Shown piece after piece: positions 24,555 through 31,592 of a stretch of DNA of 48,846 nt. Position numbers and translations under genes: made by a program. This DNA comes from an uncultured Eubacterium sp. (lineage in GTDB: Bacteria > Bacillota > Clostridia > Lachnospirales > Lachnospiraceae): positions 1-48,846 of the forward strand of contig CAJUFM010000001.1 in the NCBI GenBank assembly GCA_910585745.1. Direction: 5' to 3'. Position 1 is the stretch's first letter; the number at the start of each line of letters is the position of its first letter. Below the pieces are notes generated by a model. That model was given only the letters and a program-made list of their open reading frames with translations. It searched no databases and was not told where the DNA came from.

Positions 24555-25766
24555 ATGAAAATGAATAAAAAATATAAAATGACGTTATATGCCTGTTATC
24601 TGGCATATGTGGTCCAGGGAATCATCAATAATATTAATCCCATTCTTTTTGCCAATTACCAGAGAAGCCTGGGGATCACCGTGGACAAGATCGGGATTTT
24701 GATCGCTGTGAATTTTGTGACGCAGATCATTATAGACTTTGCCTCGGTAGGCTTTGTGGACCGCATTGGCTACCGGAAATGCATGGTGCTGGCAAACGCA
24801 TGCTCTGTCCTGGGATTGCTGGGAGTAGGGATCTTTCCCTTCTGGTTTGGGGATCCGATGCTGGGACTGACGGCGGCGACGGTGTGCAGCGGCATCGGCG
24901 GCGGGCTGCTGGAGGTGCTGGTAAGTCCTATTGTGGAGGCAGTACCTACAGATAATAAGGAAAAATCCATGAGTATGCTTCACTCCTTTTACTGCTGGGG
25001 ATGTGTGGGATTTATCGCGGTGTCCACAATGATCTTGTTTGTTCTGGGAGAGCAGGGGTGGCATTACCTTCCTTTTGTATGGGTGATAGTTCCTCTTGTG
25101 TGTGGAATCCTGTTCTGCCGTGTGCCGGTCCGCAGGCTGGTGGAGGAAGAGGAACGGATTCCTGTAAAGTCTCTGGCAGGACAGAAGATCTTCTGGTGTT
25201 TGTTGGTACTGATGATCTGTGCTGGCGCATCTGAAATGGGCATGTCCCAGTGGACTTCTTATTTTGCGGAGATGGGACTTCATGTGAATAAAGCGGTGGG
25301 GGATCTGCTTGGAGCCTGCTCTTTCTGTGTTCTTATGGGACTGGCAAGGCTGTATTATGGAAAAAGTTCCGGGGATCTGCCGATCCGGAAATTTATGGCG
25401 GGGAGTTATGTACTATGTATGTTCAGTTATGGACTTACTGTATTTGCCCCCCATCCGCTGCTGGGGCTTCTGGGGTGTGCCCTGTGTGGATTGTCGGTGG
25501 GAGTGCTGTGGCCGGGTACATTCAGCATAGCGGCGCGGGAGTGCAGGGCGGGAGGAACAGCGCTGTTTGCCCTGCTGGCACTGGCGGGGGATATTGGATG
25601 TGTCTCTGGTCCGGCAGCAGTCAGCCAAGCGGCCGGTATCTTTCCCCAGTACGGGGTAAAGGCAGGACTTTTCGCAGCAATAGTATTTCCCGCTGGGGGG
25701 CTGCTGCTGACGGTGTGCTGCCGCGAATCCCATGAATCCCAGGAAACTAAAGTTGAAAATGGGTGA
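24555..25766 (+). CDS. Major facilitator superfamily transporter
   Basis: The 403-aa product is an integral membrane protein with about twelve hydrophobic segments in the 6+6 MFS pattern. It has DRIGYRKCM after helix 2 (the MFS loop signature) and a glycine-rich helix 4 (CSGIGGGLLEVLVSPIVEA). The N-terminal half resembles sugar/proton symporter branches (FucP-like), but the substrate cannot be read from sequence. It begins 38 bases after the tetrapyrrole fusion gene with GAGGAGAATAGAGG upstream and is probably in the same transcript. It overlaps or abuts the glycosylase gene. Position alone does not prove a tetrapyrrole or metal substrate. Confidence 0.85.
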   Translation: MKMNKKYKMTLYACYLAYVVQGIINNINPILFANYQRSLGITVDKIGILIAVNFVTQIIIDFASVGFVDRIGYRKCMVLANACSVLGLLGVGIFPFWFGDPMLGLTAATVCSGIGGGLLEVLVSPIVEAVPTDNKEKSMSMLHSFYCWGCVGFIAVSTMILFVLGEQGWHYLPFVWVIVPLVCGILFCRVPVRRLVEEEERIPVKSLAGQKIFWCLLVLMICAGASEMGMSQWTSYFAEMGLHVNKAVGDLLGACSFCVLMGLARLYYGKSSGDLPIRKFMAGSYVLCMFSYGLTVFAPHPLLGLLGCALCGLSVGVLWPGTFSIAARECRAGGTALFALLALAGDIGCVSGPAAVSQAAGIFPQYGVKAGLFAAIVFPAGGLLLTVCCRESHESQETKVENG

Positions 25767-25770
25767 TAAA

Positions 25771-26265
25771 ATGGAATATATTCAGATCGAACATACATTT
25801 AAACCAGTGTGGGACGAGGGGTCCAGGATCCTTATTCTGGGAACCTTCCCCTCTGTTAAATCCAGAGAAAACCAGTTTTATTATGGTCATCCCCAGAACC
25901 GGTTCTGGAAGGTGCTGGCGGCGTTGGCCGGGGTTAAGGTGCCTCAGACCATAGGGGAGAAAAAGAAAATGCTTCTGGACAATGGCATCGCTGTCTGGGA
26001 TGTGATACAGAGATGCAGCATCCAGGGATCCAGTGACAGCTCGATCCGGGATGTTGTGGCAAATGATATAGCTTCCCTTCTGGAAAAATCAAATATTTCC
26101 AGGATTTATGGAAATGGAGCGAAGGCGTGTGAATTATATGATAGGTTTGTCAAAAAACAGACTGGGATAGATATACAAAAGCTTCCGTCCACCAGCCCGG
26201 CCAATGCTGCGTTTCAGCTGGAACGGCTGCAGGCAGAGTGGAAGAAGATATTGGATAAAGATTAG
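25771..26265 (+). CDS. DNA-deoxyinosine glycosylase (uracil-DNA glycosylase superfamily)
   Basis: The 164-aa product belongs to the UDG superfamily near the MUG/TDG and hypoxanthine-DNA glycosylase group. Motif 1 is ILILGTFPSVKSRENQFYYGHPQNRFW (from about residue 18), giving the G-x-x-P-S water-activating region. The motif-2-like C-terminal part is LPSTSPANAA. Such enzymes remove deaminated bases, chiefly hypoxanthine, in base-excision repair. ATG 25771 has GGGTGAT just upstream. In-frame ATG 25759 would overlap the transporter gene by 8 bp and is the alternative. It sits between the transporter and feoB with almost no spacing, so it is probably a passenger in the operon. Confidence 0.88.
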   Translation: MEYIQIEHTFKPVWDEGSRILILGTFPSVKSRENQFYYGHPQNRFWKVLAALAGVKVPQTIGEKKKMLLDNGIAVWDVIQRCSIQGSSDSSIRDVVANDIASLLEKSNISRIYGNGAKACELYDRFVKKQTGIDIQKLPSTSPANAAFQLERLQAEWKKILDKD

Positions 26266-26277
26266 GGGAGACATTTT

Positions 26278-28644
26278 ATGACTTTAAAAGAATTGGAAAT
26301 TGGAAAAACAGCTGTGATCCTGGAAGTTGGCGGGGTGGGAGCCCTGCGACAGCATTTTCTGGATATGGGAGTGATACCCGGTGCAGAGATCACACTGATC
26401 AAATATGCGCCTATGGGAGATCCCATGGAATTAAGAATACACGGTTATGAGTTGACGCTGAGACTGGCGGATGCCGGGCAGATCAAGGTTCAGGAAAAAG
26501 AAGATGCTGAATTGAGGCAGCAGGATCACCAAAATGAGAAGAAGCGAAAGGACAGAAAAGAGCATCCAGGACTGGGCGAGGGAGGAAAATATCATGTAAA
26601 GGCGGAGGAACATCCCCTGCCGGAACATACGGTCCTTAGCTTTGCGCTGGCGGGAAATCAAAACTGCGGAAAAACCACTCTGTTTAATCAGCTGACGGGG
26701 GCCAGCCAGCATGTGGGGAATTTTCCAGGGGTTACTGTGGACCAGAAGAGCGGAGCCATAAAGGGGCATGGGGATACACTGGTGACAGATCTGCCGGGCA
26801 TTTATTCGCTGTCTCCCTATACCAGCGAAGAAATTGTTTCCAGAGAATTTATTCTTCACGAGAAGCCGAAGGGTATTATAAATATTGTAGATGCCACAAA
26901 TATTGAGCGCAATCTGTATCTCACCATGCAGCTGATGGAACTGGATGTGCCGATGGTGCTGGCGCTGAATATGATGGATGAGGTGCGGGGTAATGGCGGT
27001 TCTGTACACATCAACGAGATGGAAGGCATGCTGGGCATTCCGGTGGTGCCCATCTCAGCAGCAAAAAATGAAGGGATCCACGAGCTGGTGAGCCATGCTC
27101 TCCATGTGGCGAAATATCAGGAGAGACCGGGGCGCATGGATTTTTGTGATGAGAAGGAAAATGGTGGTGCGGTGCACCGGTGCCTTCATGGGATCATGCA
27201 TTTGATCCAGGACCACGCGGCGGATGCCGGGATCCCGATACGGTTTGCTGCCACCAAACTGGTGGAGGGGGACGAGCGGATCTTAAAGGCGCTGAAACTG
27301 AGCCAGAACGAGACGGAGACACTGGAACATATTATCTGCCAGATGGAGGAAGAGCGGGGAATGGACGCTCCGGCGGCCATCGCTGACATGAGATTTTCTT
27401 TTATCCAGAAGCTGGTGGGGCAGTGCGTCACCAAACCAAGGGAGAGCAGGGAGAGGGAGAGAAGCCGGAGGATGGACCGGGTCCTGACTGGTAAATTTAC
27501 AGCGATCCCGGCGTTTATAGGGATCATGGTGCTGGTATTCTGGCTGACTTTTAATGTTATTGGTGCGTGGCTGCAGGGGATTTTTGAGTTTGGTATTGAA
27601 AAGCTGACCCAGGTGGTGGACGGGGCTTTTAGCAGCTGGCATGTAAACGAGGTGCTGCACTCCCTGGTTATCGATGGCATTTTCAATGGAGTGGGAAGTG
27701 TACTGAGTTTTCTGCCCATCATTGTCACACTGTTTTTCTTCCTGTCCCTGTTGGAAGATACTGGTTACATGGCGAGGGTTGCCTTTGTTATGGATAAGCT
27801 TCTTCGCAAGATCGGTCTTTCTGGAAGAAGCATTGTGCCGATGCTGATCGGTTTTGGGTGTACGGTACCCGGTGTCATGGCGAGCCGGACCCTGCCCTCG
27901 GAACGGGACCGCAAGATGACGATCCTGATGACGCCCTTTATGAGCTGTACGGCAAAGCTTCCGATCTACGGGTTTTTTGCCTCTGCCTTTTTCCCAAAAC
28001 ACGGAGCTCTTGTTATGATCGGTTTATATCTTGGCGGCATTGCGGCCGGGATCATCATGGCATTTATATTGAAAAACAGTCTGTTTCAGGGGGAGGCCGT
28101 CCCCTTTGTGATGGAGCTGCCAAATTACCGTGTGCCTGGCATGAAAAATGTGGCGCAGCTGCTGTGGGAAAAGGCAAAAGACTTTCTGCAGAAAGCATTT
28201 ACGGTGATTTTTGTGGCTACTGTAGTAATCTGGTTTTTACAGACCTTTGGCATTCATTTTAATATGGTAGAGGACTCCCAGGACAGCATTCTGGCAATGA
28301 TCGCCGGGGCGATAGCGCCAGTTTTTGCGCCGTTAGGTTTTGGTGACTGGAGGATCTCTACGGCGCTGATCAGCGGTTTTATGGCGAAGGAAAGTGTAGT
28401 ATCCACACTGTCTGTATTATTTGGAGACACCGCTTCCCTGCTGTCTGTGATCACTCCGCTGTCCGCGTTGTCCCTGCTGGTTTTCTGTCTATTGTATACA
28501 CCCTGTGTGGCAGCAGTGGCTTCCATCAAGCGGGAGCTGGGAGGAAGATGGGCGGCAGCAGTGGCAGTGCTGCAGTGTGTGGTCGCCTGGATCTGTGCTT
28601 TTCTTGTCTATCTGACCGGAAGTATTTTTCTTCCATTGGTCTAA
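26278..28644 (+). CDS. feoB: Fused FeoA–FeoB ferrous iron transporter
   Basis: This is a Fe2+ uptake permease in the cytoplasmic membrane. Residues 1-75 are a FeoA SH3-like domain (MTLKELEIGKTAVI, then FLDMGVIPGAEITLIK). A highly charged linker (76-118) leads into FeoB. The FeoB G domain has G1 GNQNCGKT (126-133), G3 DLPG, G4 NMMD and a G5-like ISA. The rest is the helical spacer and the multi-pass membrane core with FLSLLEDTGYMARVAF, GCTVPGVMASRT and LIPFM-type segments. At 788 aa it is longer than FeoB alone because of the FeoA fusion. GGGGAGA precedes the ATG, 12 bases after the glycosylase gene. Co-transcription with the tetrapyrrole genes would link iron supply to siroheme synthesis. Confidence 0.96.
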   Translation: MTLKELEIGKTAVILEVGGVGALRQHFLDMGVIPGAEITLIKYAPMGDPMELRIHGYELTLRLADAGQIKVQEKEDAELRQQDHQNEKKRKDRKEHPGLGEGGKYHVKAEEHPLPEHTVLSFALAGNQNCGKTTLFNQLTGASQHVGNFPGVTVDQKSGAIKGHGDTLVTDLPGIYSLSPYTSEEIVSREFILHEKPKGIINIVDATNIERNLYLTMQLMELDVPMVLALNMMDEVRGNGGSVHINEMEGMLGIPVVPISAAKNEGIHELVSHALHVAKYQERPGRMDFCDEKENGGAVHRCLHGIMHLIQDHAADAGIPIRFAATKLVEGDERILKALKLSQNETETLEHIICQMEEERGMDAPAAIADMRFSFIQKLVGQCVTKPRESRERERSRRMDRVLTGKFTAIPAFIGIMVLVFWLTFNVIGAWLQGIFEFGIEKLTQVVDGAFSSWHVNEVLHSLVIDGIFNGVGSVLSFLPIIVTLFFFLSLLEDTGYMARVAFVMDKLLRKIGLSGRSIVPMLIGFGCTVPGVMASRTLPSERDRKMTILMTPFMSCTAKLPIYGFFASAFFPKHGALVMIGLYLGGIAAGIIMAFILKNSLFQGEAVPFVMELPNYRVPGMKNVAQLLWEKAKDFLQKAFTVIFVATVVIWFLQTFGIHFNMVEDSQDSILAMIAGAIAPVFAPLGFGDWRISTALISGFMAKESVVSTLSVLFGDTASLLSVITPLSALSLLVFCLLYTPCVAAVASIKRELGGRWAAAVAVLQCVVAWICAFLVYLTGSIFLPLV

Positions 28645-28728
28645 ATATTTTTTTATGCATAAAGTATTTATAAAAGAAAATACTATAGATAGCCCGATGT
28701 GGGAGTTCACAAAACTTTCACAAAATTG

Positions 28729-28755
28729 TTAGCACTCACTCTTGACGAGTGCTAA
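28729..28755. promoter_or_regulatory. CIRCE operator (HrcA binding site)
   Basis: TTAGCACTC-N9-GAGTGCTAA is a perfect match to the CIRCE inverted repeat. HrcA binds it and represses class I heat-shock genes. It overlaps the -35 box of the hsp20 promoter. Confidence 0.97.
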
Positions 28756-28770
28756 CAAAAGTGGTATAAC
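28742..28770 (+). promoter_or_regulatory. Sigma-A promoter of hsp20 within CIRCE
   Basis: TTGACG (28742-28747) and TATAAC (28765-28770) are 17 bases apart. The -35 box lies in the CIRCE loop and right arm, so HrcA binding would block polymerase. Confidence 0.85.
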
Positions 28771-28819
28771 TAAGTTACAGAACAAAAACATCTAACTTTT
28801 CAGAATGGAGGAATGACTT

Positions 28820-29257
28820 ATGTTAGTACCAAGAATTTTAAATGATAGTTTTACAGACCGTTTTTTTGATGACATGTTCCGTTTCCCATTCGACACCGTT
28901 CGTAAATCACAAGTGCCGGGAATGAACGTGGATGTTCAGGAGTTCGAGGACAGATACTTGATGGATATCGAACTTCCGGGCTATGCAAAAGAAGATATAC
29001 AGGCGGATCTGAAAGACGGATACCTGACGATTTCGGCCAATCACACCGAGAATCAGGATGAGAAGGACGAGGAAGGAAAATATATCCGCAGAGAACGCTA
29101 TTATGGCCAGTGCCAGAGAAGCTTTTTCGTTGGAAAGGAGCTTACGGAGGAAGATATCAAGGCAAGTTTTAAGGATGGCATTCTGAAACTTACCGTTCCG
29201 AAGAAAGAGAAAAATCCTGCGGTGGAGGAGAGAAAACGGATCGCCATCGAGGGATAA
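28820..29257 (+). CDS. hsp20: Small heat-shock protein, Hsp20/alpha-crystallin family
   Basis: This ATP-independent holdase chaperone binds unfolding proteins. The 145-aa product has a short N-terminal arm, the alpha-crystallin domain (about 32-130, with NVDVQEFEDRYLMDIELPGYAKEDI and FKDGILKLTVPKKE), and a C-terminal IAI motif (I-x-I) used for oligomer assembly. AATGGAGG precedes the ATG. It is controlled by a perfect CIRCE element, so it belongs to the HrcA regulon. It forms a single-gene unit, with a hairpin terminator downstream. Confidence 0.97.
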   Translation: MLVPRILNDSFTDRFFDDMFRFPFDTVRKSQVPGMNVDVQEFEDRYLMDIELPGYAKEDIQADLKDGYLTISANHTENQDEKDEEGKYIRRERYYGQCQRSFFVGKELTEEDIKASFKDGILKLTVPKKEKNPAVEERKRIAIEG

Positions 29258-29284
29258 CAGGTGGTGCCAGTAATACGAGTATTT

Positions 29285-29333
29285 GCAGAGGGATTTACGG
29301 AAACAAGGTGATTCTGTGAATCCCTCTGCTTTT
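29285..29333 (+). terminator. Terminator after hsp20
   Basis: GCAGAGGGATT (29285-29295) pairs perfectly with AATCCCTCTGC (29319-29329), followed by TTTT. It lies between the convergent hsp20 and mntP genes. The loop is long and the T-run short, so it may be only moderately efficient. Confidence 0.65.
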
Positions 29334-29343
29334 GCGTATCTTA

Positions 29344-29922
29344 TCAAAGACCCAGTAAAATCTTTATTCCCAGAAGAATCAGAACAATCCCTCCTGCAAT
29401 CTCCGCCTTTTTTTGAAAACGGCTTCCAAATGCGCGGCCGATGCCTACCCCGGTGATAGAGAAAAAGCAGGTGGTCAGTGCGATGATCACACAGGCACAG
29501 AGGGTGTTGAGAAAAGGTGTCAGAGAGGAGGAGAGGGCGACGGGGATGCAGGCAAAAGTGACGCCGGCAGCCAGTGCATCGATGCTGGTGGCGATGGCCA
29601 GTAAAAACATTTCCTGGATCCCCAGTCCACCATCCTGTCTGGTATCGTTTTCTGTCAGAGCTTCCCGGACCATATTTCCACCGATAAAGACAAGGAGGAC
29701 AAAGGCGATCCAGGAAGAAAAAGAAGTGATGTAGCTGGTGAACTGAATGCCCAGGAGGTAGCCGGCGAGGGGCATAAGCCCCTGAAAGCTTCCAAACCAG
29801 ATCCCTGCGATCAGTGCGTTTTTTATAGTTGCTTTTGGCAGAGCCAGCCCTTTGCAGATGGACACGGCAAAGGCATCCATTGAAAGACCAGCAGCAAGAA
29901 TAAGTACAGTAAATAGGTTCAT
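29344..29922 (-). CDS. mntP: MntP-type manganese efflux pump
   Basis: This Mn2+ exporter of the cytoplasmic membrane protects cells from manganese excess. The 192-aa product has six hydrophobic segments arranged as an internal repeat, with the acidic motifs GLSMDAFAVSICKG (helix 1) and ATSIDALAAGV (helix 4) typical of MntP (DUF204). AGGAGGAG precedes the ATG at 29922. Upstream on the same strand are a yybP-ykoY Mn2+ riboswitch and an intrinsic terminator, which independently support manganese as substrate. The neighbouring hsp20 gene converges on it. Confidence 0.95.
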   Translation of the reverse strand: MNLFTVLILAAGLSMDAFAVSICKGLALPKATIKNALIAGIWFGSFQGLMPLAGYLLGIQFTSYITSFSSWIAFVLLVFIGGNMVREALTENDTRQDGGLGIQEMFLLAIATSIDALAAGVTFACIPVALSSSLTPFLNTLCACVIIALTTCFFSITGVGIGRAFGSRFQKKAEIAGGIVLILLGIKILLGL

Positions 29923-30024
29923 TTTTATCTCCTCCTAACGTAGCCCTCATGCCGCTTTCCGCAGCACTTCCATAGCTTAAATCCTTAAGTGAAAGTCGAT
30001 TGCTCCGTGCCCTGCACTTTTACA

Positions 30025-30067
30025 ATAAAAAACTCATATATGGCACCACTGGGCACCATATATGAGT
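30025..30067 (-). terminator. Riboswitch-controlled terminator upstream of mntP
   Basis: On the minus strand, ACTCATATATGG (30067-30056) pairs perfectly with CCATATATGAGT (30043-30032), followed by TTTTTTATT. The terminator lies between promoter and coding region, which is the arrangement of an attenuator. Its 5' arm overlaps the 3' end of the riboswitch aptamer, so ligand binding should prevent it from forming. Confidence 0.85.
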
Positions 30068-30172
30068 CTCGTTCATTAAGATATGCCAGACCGGTGATAA
30101 AAGGCACCGGACAGTATGTTGACATATCACACAACAGGATTATGCAAACTACTCCCTCACAAGGTTGTACTA
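30060..30172 (-). ncRNA. yybP-ykoY manganese riboswitch
   Basis: On the minus strand the leader shows the hallmark pieces of this class in order: GAGGGAGUAG (near 30158-30149), a UGUCAACAUACUG segment, a CCGGUG/CACCGG hairpin followed by CUGGC, and the 3' GAACGAGACUC segment ending at the terminator's 5' arm. These correspond to the L1 and L3 loops that bind Mn2+ in yybP-ykoY RNAs. Mn2+ binding normally turns expression on, which fits an efflux pump. Limits are approximate because no covariance model was run. Confidence 0.85.
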
Positions 30173-30201
30173 ATGATACTAAAATTGATAAAAAAAGTCA
30201 A
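30173..30201 (-). promoter_or_regulatory. Sigma-A promoter of the mntP transcript
   Basis: On the minus strand, TTGACT (30201-30196) and TATCAT (30178-30173) are 17 bases apart, placing the transcript start just before the riboswitch aptamer. Confidence 0.75.
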
Positions 30202-30224
30202 TGATTTTTGTAAAAGATTTTTTA

Positions 30225-30253
30225 GTGACAATGTGCTGACTGTGTATTATAAT
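30225..30253 (+). promoter_or_regulatory. Sigma-A promoter of the BIG2–NlpC/P60 gene
   Basis: GTGACA (30225-30230) and TATAAT (30248-30253) are separated by 17 bases, 39 bases upstream of the start codon. It diverges from the mntP promoter. Confidence 0.7.
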
Positions 30254-30291
30254 AATATAGGATAAAAGGAGAACCAAAGAGGAAGGGATGT

Positions 30292-31587
30292 ATGATGAGA
30301 CAAAGGATTAAGATACTGGCGGTGGCAGTGGGGATGTTGTTTTTCCTTCTGGCAGCGCAGAGTAAGACAGAGGCAGCCGCGAAAGACATTCTGGTTATTA
30401 CACAGTCATGGAATACCGTGGATGTTATGGCAGGTGATACTGGAATTCTCAGACCCCAGACGGAGGATCTGAAAGATTTTTGGGGACAGCCGGTTCAGAT
30501 CGCCAGCTGGGTATACACCAGTAACGAGCCGTCGGTGGTGTCAGTGGATGGGAATGGATTCTACCAGGCTCTCCGGATGGGATCTGGAGAAGTGTTTATT
30601 CGGGGATATTCATCATCGGGAATGCTGATGTTTTCCGCGACATGTACCATTCAGGTATCGGTGGATATGTCAGGAGTGACTTTGGAAAAGAGCAGTCTGA
30701 CAGGATATTTGTGTGGTGAAAGCCAGTTTTCAGAGAATATTCAGATCCTGTCTTCTTATGTGCTGAATGAGGAGAATTCTGAATTTACATATAGTTCTAC
30801 AAATTCCGATATGTCAGTGGGCTGCAGCCTTAAGGACAATATGTTGATCATAGAGAGCGGTTCAGAGGGAAAGACGGTTCTTAGTGTGACGATCAATGGA
30901 AAAGTCTTTGAGGTTTCGGTCACAATTACAAGACTGGAGATCTCTAAGCGCAGTTATGTGGGCTCAAAGGGAAAGACGCTTCGCTTAAGGATCAAAGGAA
31001 CTGGAGAAAAGGTGGTATGGAGCAGCAATTCCAAGGCTGCGAAAGTGAATGGGAGCGGCACTGTCCGGTTGCGCCGGAACGGAAACGCAGTGATCACAGC
31101 AAATGTTGCGGGTCACAAACTGGGTTGTGCCATATCTGTCATTTCTCCTAAGCTTCTTAAGGTGGTAAAGCGGGCAAAGTATATTGGGGAAAATTGGACA
31201 TACAGCCAGCCTAAGAGAATGAAAAAGGGATATTATGACTGCAGTTCTCTTGTATGGAGAACCTATGGCCAGATAGGGAAAAAATTTGGAATGGCGAATT
31301 ATGCGCCAGTGGCAGCGGATCTCGCCAAATGGTGTAAAAAGCATGGAAAAGTTTTGACAAGATCCTATACAAGACAACACATTCAAAAAATGAAGTTCCG
31401 TCCGGGGGACCTGATGTTTGAGACCGGACAGGACAACGGACGATACAAAGGGATCTATCACGTGGAAATGTTCGTAGGATATGCGGTGGCTGATTTTGAT
31501 GAAACCGGCAAACCGGTGCTCAATGAGCTCTGGGCGGCGAGACCGGAAGGTTATTATGGCGGCGGATATCTTATGGAGCGTCCCTAG
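30292..31587 (+). CDS. Secreted BIG2 and NlpC/P60 peptidase protein
   Basis: This is probably a secreted cell-wall endopeptidase. The 431-aa product has a signal peptide (ILAVAVGMLFFLLAAQSKTEA), two recognisable BIG2 Ig-like units (about 70-125 and 215-285) and a C-terminal NlpC/P60-like cysteine peptidase domain (about 290-431). The domain has Cys317 in YYDCSSLVWRTYG and His390 in GIYHVEMFVGY. NlpC/P60 enzymes cleave gamma-D-Glu/diaminopimelate or related stem-peptide bonds. AGGAAGGG precedes the double ATG; 30295 is equally possible. The Ig units are like those of the 1305-aa protein and may bind the same wall ligand. It converges with the OPT gene only 5 bases away, with no terminator visible between them. 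Confidence 0.88.
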   Translation: MMRQRIKILAVAVGMLFFLLAAQSKTEAAAKDILVITQSWNTVDVMAGDTGILRPQTEDLKDFWGQPVQIASWVYTSNEPSVVSVDGNGFYQALRMGSGEVFIRGYSSSGMLMFSATCTIQVSVDMSGVTLEKSSLTGYLCGESQFSENIQILSSYVLNEENSEFTYSSTNSDMSVGCSLKDNMLIIESGSEGKTVLSVTINGKVFEVSVTITRLEISKRSYVGSKGKTLRLRIKGTGEKVVWSSNSKAAKVNGSGTVRLRRNGNAVITANVAGHKLGCAISVISPKLLKVVKRAKYIGENWTYSQPKRMKKGYYDCSSLVWRTYGQIGKKFGMANYAPVAADLAKWCKKHGKVLTRSYTRQHIQKMKFRPGDLMFETGQDNGRYKGIYHVEMFVGYAVADFDETGKPVLNELWAARPEGYYGGGYLMERP

Positions 31588-31592
31588 GGCAA

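Noticed and set aside
28907..29950. 347-aa minus-strand open frame across hsp20 and mntP
   Set aside because: It is a frame-shifted shadow of mntP extended antisense through hsp20; the real products are clear in other frames.
29923..30024. Second structured RNA between the mntP terminator and the mntP start
   Set aside because: Small hairpins can be drawn, but they match no known class and there is no terminator or shielded ribosome binding site.
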